From Thauera sp. (GTDB lineage: Bacteria > Pseudomonadota > Gammaproteobacteria > Burkholderiales > Rhodocyclaceae): a stretch of DNA of 5,064 bases. Position 1 is the stretch's first letter; each line of letters starts with the position of its first letter. The position numbers and the translations under genes are program-made. Where the stretch lies: assembly GCA_023150215.1 (NCBI GenBank), contig JAKLLJ010000254.1:1-5064 (forward strand), written 5' to 3'. Below the pieces are notes generated by a model. It saw only the letters and a list, made by a program, of their open reading frames with translations, was not told the DNA's origin and did not search any database. This document shows, in pieces, positions 1 through 5,064 of the stretch.

Positions 1-358
1 GAACGACTACATCGCCGTCTTTGAAGATGAGGAAACGGTGCGTGCCCTCACGCCTGATTTCGCGAAGCTTCAGGAGTTGGAACTGCGCGGCGTAATCGTT
101 ACTGCTCCTGGGAAGGACGTCGACTTTGTAAGCCGGTTCTTTGCGCCGAAGATCGGAATACCCGAGGATCCAGTGACAGGTGCTGCTCATTGCGAACTGA
201 CGCCATATTGGGCACAGCGGCTCGGCAAGCGCTCCTTCGAGGCGAGACAGGTGTCGCCGAGAGGCGGGCGGCTCTCATGCGAGTTGCAAGAGAGCCGCGT
301 GATTCTCTCCGGGAAGGCCGTCACGTTCATGGTCGCTGAAATCGAATTGGGAGTTTAG
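1..358 (+). CDS. PhzF-family isomerase-like protein, C-terminal part (5' end outside window)
   Basis: This is the last 118 or so codons of a PhzF-family protein, open from base 2 to a TAG at 356-358. The family folds as two similar halves and includes the phenazine-pathway isomerase PhzF and many epimerase/isomerase-like proteins of unknown substrate. Seen directly: the signature GIPEDPVTGAAHC (Glu-Asp at 164-169), which matches the conserved DPVTGSAH motif holding an active-site Asp, preceded by a GVIVTAPG strand and followed by a typical C-terminal beta region (SPRGGRL). Family members are usually about 260-300 residues, so more than half lies off the left edge. The GTG at 38 is only an internal codon, not the start. 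Hand counts give about 55-58% GC in bases 61-180, against about 72% in a sample from the CoA-transferase, and codons such as ata, gga and gtt are frequent. The gene is convergent with the aldehyde reductase. The family call is firm and the substrate is unknown; nothing nearby suggests phenazine synthesis. Confidence 0.85.
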   Translation, partial: NDYIAVFEDEETVRALTPDFAKLQELELRGVIVTAPGKDVDFVSRFFAPKIGIPEDPVTGAAHCELTPYWAQRLGKRSFEARQVSPRGGRLSCELQESRVILSGKAVTFMVAEIELGV

Positions 359-526
359 GGAGCGAGCCCATCCCGTCGCTACGCCACGCCTCCGGGCCGC
401 CGTCCTTCAGGTGGGCGCCCTCGAGGCGCGCTGTGGCAGCGCGATCTTGATCCGCCCCGGTCACCTTGTCGGCATCGCCACTCACGATCAAGCCTGGTCC
501 ATCCTCCGTGCGCCGCGAGGGACGCC
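359..526. other. Convergent intergenic gap with a weak hairpin
   Basis: This non-coding stretch separates two converging genes, so a terminator would be expected here. The only compact hairpin I see is CGCGCT-GTGGC-AGCGCG at 427-443 (6-bp perfect stem, 5-base loop). No T-run follows it on either strand, so it is not a convincing intrinsic terminator. A plus-strand reading frame through the gap to a TAG at 528-530 contains the residues AILIRPGHLVGI, which faintly recalls the C-terminus of FAD-dependent aromatic hydroxylases (pattern LVRPDGHVAW). That could be a decayed gene end or chance. Confidence 0.3.
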
Positions 527-1603
527 CTAGCCCAGACTCGCGCTGTCGATCACGAAGCGATACTTCACGTCGCCCGCGAGCATGCGCGCGTAGGCCTCGT
601 TGATCTGCTCGGCGCGGATCAGCTCGATGTCGGCGACGATGCCGTGCTCGGCGCAGAAATCGAGCATTTCCTGCGTTTCGGGGATGCCGCCGATCATCGA
701 GCCGGCGATGGTGCGGCGGCGCATGATCAACTGCAGCACGTTGGGCGAGGGATGCGGCGATGCAGGGGCGCCCACCAGCACCATCGCCCCGTCGCGCTTG
801 AGCAGCTTCACGAACGCATCGAGCTCATGCGGTGCGGCAACGGTGTCGAGGATGAAGTCCAGGCTCTTTTTGTGCGCCGCCATCTCGTCTTCATTGCGCG
901 ACACCACGACCTCGTCCGCCCCGAGTGCGAACGCGGCCTTGCGCTTGGACGCCGAGGTGGTGAACGCCACCACCCGCGCGCCCATCGCATGGGCGAGCTT
1001 GACCCCCATGTGGCCCAGGCCGCCGATGCCGACCACCCCGACCTTCTGCCCCGGCCCCACCTTCCAGTGGCGCAGCGGCGAGTACGTGGTGATGCCGGCG
1101 CACAGCAGCGGCGCCACCGCGGCAAGCTGCGCCTCGGGGTGGCGAATGCGCAGCACGTAGCGCTCGTGCACCACGATGCGCTGCGAGTAGCCGCCCAGGG
1201 TGTGGCCGGGCGCATCCGGGGTCGGCGAGTTGTAGGTTCCGACCATGGCGTCGCAGTAGTTCTCCAGGCCGCTGTCGCAGTCCGCACAGTGCTGGCAGCT
1301 ATCGACGATGCAGCCGACGCCGACCAGATCGCCCGCCGCAAAGCCCTCGACATGGGCGCCGACCGCCGAGACGCGCCCGACGATCTCGTGGCCGGGCACG
1401 CAGGGGTAAAGCGTCCCCGCCCACTCCGAACGCACCTGATGGATGTCGGAGTGGCACACGCCGCAGAACGCGATCTCGATCTGCACGTCGTGCGGACCGG
1501 GCGCGCGCCGGGTGATCTGCAGCGGCACCAGGGGCTGATCACCGGCGTGCGCGCCGTAGGCCTGGATGGAGGTAGGGGCGAGGTCGGTGACGGGTGGGCT
1601 CAT
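527..1603 (-). CDS. yahK: Zinc-dependent NAD(P)-dependent alcohol dehydrogenase / aldehyde reductase, YahK type
   Basis: This is a complete 358-residue cytosolic medium-chain dehydrogenase of the cinnamyl-alcohol-dehydrogenase/YahK branch, which reduces a broad range of aldehydes to alcohols, usually with NADPH. Seen: catalytic zinc ligands Cys50 (FCGVCHSD), His72-Glu73 (PGHE) and Cys168 (LLCAGITTYSP); structural zinc ligands Cys103, Cys106, Cys109 and Cys117; a Rossmann motif GIGGLG at 192-197; and TTSASK at 215-220, where a serine in place of an acidic residue fits NADP(H) preference. The C-terminal half (SMIGGIPETQEMLDFCAEHGIVADIE and the following DVKYRFVID) is nearly identical to my recollection of E. 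coli YahK, which is about 349 residues long, so this one is full length. The start is ATG at 1603-1601, with AGGAG five bases upstream. It lies 121 bases downstream of the CIA30 gene on the same strand and converges with the PhzF-family gene. The physiological substrate is not determined. Aldehyde detoxification is the family-based guess. Confidence 0.93.
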   Translation of the reverse strand: MSPPVTDLAPTSIQAYGAHAGDQPLVPLQITRRAPGPHDVQIEIAFCGVCHSDIHQVRSEWAGTLYPCVPGHEIVGRVSAVGAHVEGFAAGDLVGVGCIVDSCQHCADCDSGLENYCDAMVGTYNSPTPDAPGHTLGGYSQRIVVHERYVLRIRHPEAQLAAVAPLLCAGITTYSPLRHWKVGPGQKVGVVGIGGLGHMGVKLAHAMGARVVAFTTSASKRKAAFALGADEVVVSRNEDEMAAHKKSLDFILDTVAAPHELDAFVKLLKRDGAMVLVGAPASPHPSPNVLQLIMRRRTIAGSMIGGIPETQEMLDFCAEHGIVADIELIRAEQINEAYARMLAGDVKYRFVIDSASLG

Positions 1604-1724
1604 GAGGGCTCCTGAGGGTGAAGAGGTGGACGGTACGACCGCACGGCCTTGCCTGAAGCAGGACGCGCGCGACGGGGATTTGATGAGGCGCGCGCCGGGA
1701 GATGACAGGGCGCCAGCGCCAAGC
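1604..1724 (-). other. Gap between CIA30 gene and aldehyde reductase
   Basis: This is a 121-base spacer. Apart from the Shine-Dalgarno site at its left end I see no clear -35/-10 pair. The short palindrome GGCG-CCAG-CGCC (1709-1720) just after the CIA30 stop has a 4-bp stem and no T-run, so it is unlikely to terminate. Whether the reductase has its own promoter cannot be settled from the sequence. Confidence 0.4.
1609..1613 (-). promoter_or_regulatory. Ribosome binding site of the aldehyde reductase gene
   Basis: On the minus strand AGGAG lies five bases before the ATG at 1603, within CTCAGGAGCCCTCATG. It is a strong Shine-Dalgarno match and supports this start codon. It also shows that the gene is translated independently of the CIA30 gene upstream. 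Confidence 0.75.
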
Positions 1725-2258
1725 TCACCAATCGGTTACGGATCCGGCGGGCGCCCCCGCGCTGATCACGCCAATGCTGCGGATCGCCAGCGCGAAAGGG
1801 CCGAACTGGCGGTCGGCGATCATCAGCCCGAGCTGTTCGATCCGCGTGCCGTGCAGCGACGGGGCGCCGGCGACCGGACGGCCGCGATGCGTGGGGCGGA
1901 ATGCCGCCAGCGGCAGGTGCGCACGGGTCCAGGTGCCGGCGCCGGTTTCGAATGCAGCCTGGTAGTTGATGCCGTCGAAGCCGTGGTCGGTGCGCAGGTT
2001 GAGCTTGTAGCGGCGGCCATCGCCGCGCACGTCGAGCTCGAGGGCGTCGAGCTCACCGACTGGCGGTTGCGAAACCCGGCTGCGCATCGAAGCGAAGCCG
2101 CCGTTGTTGTCCGCCGACACCACGCCGGCGAAGACCGCGTGGCCGGCCGGATCGAAACGCAGCACGCTGCGCGACATCCCGCCCATTACACGATCGTCGA
2201 TCGCCGACCAGCTGGCGATCGACTCGGGCTGATCGAAGACAAAAAGGGTCTGGTGCAT
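1725..2258 (-). CDS. CIA30 family protein (complex I intermediate-associated protein 30 domain)
   Basis: This is a 177-residue soluble protein made of essentially one CIA30 domain, a galactose-binding-like beta-sandwich fold. Seen: W17 followed by DDRVMGGMS (21-29), the strand FAGVVSADNNGGFASMRSR (43-61) and YKLNLRT (84-90), which together match the domain's hallmark W...NDxVMGG...FSG..S.ENNGGFAS pattern. There is no signal peptide or membrane segment. In eukaryotes (NDUFAF1) the family is an assembly factor of respiratory complex I. Bacterial copies are widespread stand-alone proteins whose role is not established, so the name should not be read as a function. The start is chosen as ATG at 2258-2256, because the N-terminus MHQTLFVFD fits the family. 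A GTG at 2294 would add 12 residues (RVSAARTWNPA) and has AGGA too close to it. The gene lies 64 bases after the CoA-transferase stop, on the same strand, so co-transcription is plausible. No complex I (nuo) gene is visible in the window. Confidence 0.85.
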   Translation of the reverse strand: MHQTLFVFDQPESIASWSAIDDRVMGGMSRSVLRFDPAGHAVFAGVVSADNNGGFASMRSRVSQPPVGELDALELDVRGDGRRYKLNLRTDHGFDGINYQAAFETGAGTWTRAHLPLAAFRPTHRGRPVAGAPSLHGTRIEQLGLMIADRQFGPFALAIRSIGVISAGAPAGSVTDW

Positions 2259-2322
2259 GGCGGGATTCCAGGTGCGTGCGGCGCTCACGCGCACATCCTA
2301 ATACACACCCGCGCCGCCAGCC

Positions 2323-3891
2323 TCACCCGTGCAGGATCGCTGACAATCGTCCCCATTGCTCGTCGAAGATGCCGGCATCCATCGGGCGGACCTTGTCCAT
2401 CCGCGGCACGAAATCCATGTGGGCGAGGAGGTCGCGCTCGATGTCGATGCCGGGCGCCACTTCGAGCAGTTCCATGCCGCCCTCGCGGGTGAGCTGGAAC
2501 ACCGCGCGCTCGGTCACGTACATCACCGTCTGCCCCACCCCGGCGGCGTAGTGGCCGCTGAAGGTGATCTGCTCCACCTGGTCGAGGAACTTGCGGCTGG
2601 TGCCTTCGCGGACGATCTCCAGGCGACCGTTTCCGGCACGGATCTGCAGCCCGCTGGCGGTGAAGGTGCCGCAGAACACCACCTTCTTTGCGTTCTGGGT
2701 GATGTTGATGAAGCCGCCGCAGCCGACCGGCCGGCCGCTGAACTTGCTCACGTTGACGTTGCCATGGACGTCGGTCTGCGCCAGGCCGAGGAAGGCCACG
2801 TCCAGCCCGCCGCCGTCGTAGAAGTCGAACTGGTAGCCGGGGTCGAGGGTGGCGTCGGCGTTGGTGGCGTGGGCGAAGTCCGGGCCGTCGGCAGGAATGC
2901 CGCCGATGTGGCCGGTCTCTAGGGTGAGCGCCATCAGGTCCTGCACGCCCTCCTCCGCCGCCACCGTGGCGATGCCGGCGGGCACGCCGATGCCCAGGTT
3001 GACGATCGCGCCATGGCCGAGCTCGACCGCCGCACGGCGGGCGATGATCTTGCGCTCGTCGAGCGGCAGGCGCGGCAGCGAATGCACCGGCACGCGGACG
3101 TCGCCGGTGAAGGCGCGGTTGTACTGCGTGCCCATGGTCTGCATGTGGTTCTCGGGGCGGCCGATGACGACGTGGTCGACGAGGATGCCGGGCACCTTGA
3201 CCTGCTTCGGATGCAGCGTGCCGTTCTGCACCACCTGCAGGACCTGCGCGATGACGATGCCGCCGTTGCGCCGGGCGGCCTGCGCGATCGAGATCGACTC
3301 GTTGAAGATGCCCTCGTCCTCGACCGTGATGTTGCCGTTCTCATCCGCGCTGGTGCCGCGGATCAGCGCCACGTCGATCCGGGGCGCGCGGTAGAACAGC
3401 CACTGCTCGCCGTCGAACTCGACGCGCTCGACCAAGTCCTCGGTGGTGACCGCGTTGATCTTGCCGCCCTCGATGCGGGGGTCGACGAAGGTCTCCAGCC
3501 CGACCTTGGTGATCAGCCCCGGACGGCCGGCGGCCATCTCGCGCGGCAGCACCACCAGCACGCCCTGCGGCAGGTTGTAGGCCTCGATCCGGTTCTCCAT
3601 GATCAGCTTCATCAGGATCGGCCCGCCGACGCCGAAGTGCCCGCCGACGATGCGCTTGATCATGCCGGGCTGGGTCAGGTGGTAGATCCCCTTGTCCTTG
3701 GCGTTGCCCAGGCCGCATGCATGCCAGATGCTCATGTCGCGCGGGTGCCCGGTGGCCTGGAAGCGCGCCTGGATGGCGATCGCGACCTCCTCGGCAAACC
3801 CCGCCAGACCCACCCCGCTGCAGTAGAGGGTGGCGCCGTCCTTGATCAGTGTGGCGGCGTCGGCCGCAGTGATGACTTTTGTGCTTGCCAT
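2323..3891 (-). CDS. Acyl-CoA:acetate/3-ketoacid CoA-transferase (family I, fused alpha-beta; YdiF/Pct-like)
   Basis: This is a complete 522-residue cytosolic enzyme that moves CoA between an acyl-CoA donor and a carboxylic acid through a glutamyl-CoA thioester. Both subunits typical of family I transferases are fused in one chain. The N-terminal half begins with KVITAADAATLIKDGATLYCSG and contains GGHFGVGGPI (83-92) and YNLPQG (105-110). The C-terminal half starts near ERKIIARRAAVEL (279-291), followed by GIGVPAGIA (300-308). Glu325 in ALTLETGHIGGIP is the catalytic glutamate by family alignment; that of clostridial propionate CoA-transferase is, as I recall it, Glu324. The length agrees with Pct and YdiF (about 520-530). 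The start is ATG at 3891-3889, with AGGA nine bases upstream and a family-like N-terminus. A GTG at 4050 would add 53 residues encoded by repeats and is rejected. It follows an acyl-CoA dehydrogenase gene on the same strand, 271 bases upstream, which suggests acid activation before beta-oxidation-like dehydrogenation. The acid is unknown. Confidence 0.92.
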   Translation of the reverse strand: MASTKVITAADAATLIKDGATLYCSGVGLAGFAEEVAIAIQARFQATGHPRDMSIWHACGLGNAKDKGIYHLTQPGMIKRIVGGHFGVGGPILMKLIMENRIEAYNLPQGVLVVLPREMAAGRPGLITKVGLETFVDPRIEGGKINAVTTEDLVERVEFDGEQWLFYRAPRIDVALIRGTSADENGNITVEDEGIFNESISIAQAARRNGGIVIAQVLQVVQNGTLHPKQVKVPGILVDHVVIGRPENHMQTMGTQYNRAFTGDVRVPVHSLPRLPLDERKIIARRAAVELGHGAIVNLGIGVPAGIATVAAEEGVQDLMALTLETGHIGGIPADGPDFAHATNADATLDPGYQFDFYDGGGLDVAFLGLAQTDVHGNVNVSKFSGRPVGCGGFINITQNAKKVVFCGTFTASGLQIRAGNGRLEIVREGTSRKFLDQVEQITFSGHYAAGVGQTVMYVTERAVFQLTREGGMELLEVAPGIDIERDLLAHMDFVPRMDKVRPMDAGIFDEQWGRLSAILHG

Positions 3892-3900
3892 GATGGGCGT

Positions 3901-3904
3901 TCCT
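3901..3904 (-). promoter_or_regulatory. Ribosome binding site of the CoA-transferase gene
   Basis: On the minus strand AGGA (in CCAGGAACGCCCATCATG) lies nine bases before the ATG at 3891. This decides the start in favour of 3891 over the in-frame GTG at 4050, which lies inside the tandem repeats. Confidence 0.65.
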
Positions 3905-3997
3905 GGAAGTTGTCGTTGGAGGGCGCGACGCACGCAGCCCGCGGGGCGGAGAGCGGGGAAGTGGTTGAAAGGCGTTTGCCGCCGCGATCGTCCCGAC

Positions 3998-4060
3998 CAT
4001 TGGGACACGGGTTCGCGGCATCGGGACACGGGTTCGCGGCATCGGGACACGGGTTCGCGG
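3998..4060. repeat. Three tandem copies of a 21-bp unit
   Basis: Plus-strand units of the form CAT(T/C)GGGACACGGGTTCGCGG lie at 3998-4018, 4019-4039 and 4040-4060. They are identical except for the fourth base of the first copy (T instead of C). The last copy runs without a break into the left arm of the REP inverted repeat, and the unit's end GGGTTCGCGG is the same as the outer tail of that REP arm. This suggests the array arose by duplication at the edge of the REP. The unit length is a multiple of three, which keeps an open frame upstream of the CoA-transferase, but that frame is unlikely to be translated. Confidence 0.9.
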
Positions 4061-4123
4061 CTTCCGCCGCTCCTACACCGGACCAGCCCCCTGTAGGAGC
4101 GGCGGAAGCCGCGAATCCCTGTC
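4046..4123. repeat. Inverted pair of GTAG-headed REP elements (REP doublet)
   Basis: Arms 4054-4077 and 4092-4115 are perfect 24-bp inverted repeats around a 14-base centre. With their outer tails (4046-4053 and 4116-4123) they match at 30 of 32 positions. Each arm reads from the centre outward TGTAGGAGCGGCGGAAGCCG, followed by CGAA, and holds its own mini-hairpin GCGGC-GGAA-GCCGC (4099-4112 in the right arm). A GTAG head followed by a small GC hairpin is the design of REP elements in Pseudomonas and of SMAG elements in Stenotrophomonas, which are mobilised or maintained by RAYT transposases. No RAYT gene is in the window. The transcript of the pair would fold into a long stem between the acyl-CoA dehydrogenase and CoA-transferase coding regions, where it could lower read-through or protect the 3' end of the upstream message. 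That is inference from REP elements elsewhere. There is no T-run. Confidence 0.88.
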
Positions 4124-4162
4124 GACGCCCGCGCTTCATCCGCTTCCCAAGGAGAACATTGC

Positions 4163-5064
4163 TCAGAACGCGGCTTCGTCGAAACGGGTCAGGGCCGCGC
4201 CGGCCTCGCGCACGGTGGCGGCGTGGGCGGTGGCCTGCGGACCGATGGTGGCGAGGTAGAAGCGCGCGAGATCGACGATGCCGGCCAGGTAGGTCGCATC
4301 GCCGTCGCCTGCGCGCTGCTTCGCCTGCGCGGCGAGCGCGGCACGACCGAGCTGCCAGCCCCCGCACACGGTGCCGAGCAGATGCAGGAAGGGTACCGCG
4401 CCGGCGAGTACGTCGGCGAACTGCTCGCGGCCGTTGGCGAGCATCCAGTCGGTGGCCGACTCCAGCGCATCGATCGCGTCGCCCAGGCCGTCGCCGATCT
4501 CGGCAAGCCCCGCGCCGGCGAGCTCGGCGGCGCTCGCACGCAGGTCGATGATGAGCGCCTTGAGGGTGGCGCCGCCCTCGCGCAGGATCTTGCGCCCGAC
4601 CAGGTCGTTGGCCTGGATGCCAGTGGTGCCCTCGTAGATAGTGATGATGCGAGCGTCGCGGAAGTGCTGCGCGACCCCGGTCTCCTCGATGAAGCCCATG
4701 CCGCCGAAGACCTGGATGGCCTCGTCGCAGACGTCGTTGCCCACCTCGGTGCACCAGCCCTTGGCCACCGGCATCAGCAGGTCGACATAGCGGCGGTGCT
4801 TGTCCGCCACCGCGGCATCGGGGTGGTGGTGGGCGATGTCGAACCAGCCGGCCGCGGTGTACAGCAGCACCCGCATCGCCATCACACGCGCGCGCATCGA
4901 CAGCAGCATGCGCTTGACGTCGGGGTGGCACAGGATGGGCCTGCCCGAGGCCCCGCTCACCGGGTCGCGCCCCTGCACGCGCTCGCGGGCGTAGCCGAGC
5001 GCCATCTTGTACGCGCGCTCGGCGAGCGCCACGCCCTGCACGCCGACCCCGAAGCGCGCCTCGT
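4163..5064 (-). CDS. Acyl-CoA dehydrogenase, long type with extra C-terminal domain (5' end outside window)
   Basis: These are the last 300 or so residues of an FAD-dependent acyl-CoA dehydrogenase, ending at TGA (4165-4163). The enzyme forms a trans-2 double bond in an acyl-CoA and passes electrons to electron-transfer flavoprotein. Seen from the right edge: EARFGVGVQGVALAERAY at the start of the C-terminal helical domain, YARERVQGRD, HPDVKRMLLSMRAR, then VFGGMGFIEETGVAQHFRDARI and IYEGTTGIQANDL. The Glu of IYEGTTG (codon 4633-4631) is the expected catalytic base. About 150 residues follow this motif, as in the roughly 590-600-residue subfamily with an extra C-terminal domain that includes 3-methylmercaptopropionyl-CoA dehydrogenase DmdC; ordinary short-chain dehydrogenases are about 380 residues and end soon after the motif. 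Substrate specificity cannot be assigned, and calling it DmdC would go too far. It is the first visible gene of the minus-strand series. Confidence 0.92.
   Translation of the reverse strand, partial: EARFGVGVQGVALAERAYKMALGYARERVQGRDPVSGASGRPILCHPDVKRMLLSMRARVMAMRVLLYTAAGWFDIAHHHPDAAVADKHRRYVDLLMPVAKGWCTEVGNDVCDEAIQVFGGMGFIEETGVAQHFRDARIITIYEGTTGIQANDLVGRKILREGGATLKALIIDLRASAAELAGAGLAEIGDGLGDAIDALESATDWMLANGREQFADVLAGAVPFLHLLGTVCGGWQLGRAALAAQAKQRAGDGDATYLAGIVDLARFYLATIGPQATAHAATVREAGAALTRFDEAAF

Larger units (their letters stand above)
3892..4162 (-). other. Gap between acyl-CoA dehydrogenase and CoA-transferase
   Basis: This is a 271-base spacer made up of the REP pair, the 21-bp tandem array and about 100 bases of otherwise plain GC-rich sequence before the CoA-transferase start. 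A short inverted repeat GTCCC-GACCATT-GGGAC (3990-4006) overlaps the first tandem unit. I see no convincing -35/-10 pair between the array and the start, but a promoter with weak consensus cannot be excluded. Confidence 0.5.

Noticed and set aside
427..443. Hairpin in the convergent gap as a bidirectional terminator
   Set aside because: The stem is only 6 bp and neither strand has a T-run after it, so it does not meet the usual form of an intrinsic terminator.
644..1615. Plus-strand open frame of 323 codons opposite the aldehyde reductase
   Set aside because: It is the mirror of a complete zinc alcohol dehydrogenase, with a low-complexity His/Arg/Asp-rich translation and no domain. It is an artefact of high GC.
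2294..2302. TATTAG on the minus strand as a -10 box for the CIA30 gene
   Set aside because: It matches the consensus at only four of six positions, and there is no recognisable -35 at the right distance in the GC-rich upstream sequence.
3998..4123. CRISPR array
   Set aside because: The 21-bp units are directly adjacent with no spacers, and the neighbouring palindrome is a REP pair. No cas gene is present.
4150..4162. Plus-strand AAGGAG followed by a TTG as a gene start
   Set aside because: The frame runs antisense into the 3' end of the well-supported acyl-CoA dehydrogenase and gives a low-complexity Arg-rich product.
3013..4551. Long plus-strand open frame of about 512 codons opposite the CoA-transferase and acyl-CoA dehydrogenase
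   Set aside because: It lies antisense to two genes with clear family motifs, crosses the repeats, and its translation is rich in Arg, Ala, Asp and Gly with no recognisable domain. It is a GC-rich shadow frame.

Overview
The window is GC-rich DNA from a bacterium, most likely a member of the Pseudomonadota. The evidence is the strong GC bias at third codon positions, a YahK-type alcohol dehydrogenase very close to the enterobacterial protein, and a GTAG-headed REP pair of the kind known from Pseudomonas, Stenotrophomonas and relatives. I cannot fix the genus. It could be Xanthomonadaceae-like or a GC-rich betaproteobacterium.

Layout from left to right. The 3' end of a plus-strand PhzF-family gene runs off the left edge and stops at 358. 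A 168-base convergent gap (359-526) holds one weak hairpin and a short stretch that may be a gene remnant. Everything to the right is on the minus strand, so it is transcribed from right to left: the C-terminal half of a long-type acyl-CoA dehydrogenase (right edge to 4163), a 271-base gap with repeats, a family I acyl-CoA:acetate/3-ketoacid CoA-transferase (3891-2323), a CIA30-domain protein (2258-1725), and a complete zinc alcohol dehydrogenase/aldehyde reductase (1603-527).

How the genes may work together. The CoA-transferase could load a carboxylic acid with CoA and the acyl-CoA dehydrogenase could then introduce an alpha,beta double bond, so the pair looks like part of a catabolic acyl-CoA route. 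The substrate cannot be read from the sequence. The CIA30 protein and the aldehyde reductase follow on the same strand, with gaps of 64 and 121 bases. They may be co-transcribed or merely neighbours.

The most distinctive non-coding structure lies between the acyl-CoA dehydrogenase and the CoA-transferase. It is a head-to-head REP pair forming a perfect 24-bp inverted repeat (30 of 32 when extended), directly joined to three tandem copies of a 21-bp unit that carries the same outer tail as the REP. I see no CRISPR array, RNA gene, transposase, phage gene or defence system. The coding part is ordinary metabolism, and I found no convincing undescribed system.
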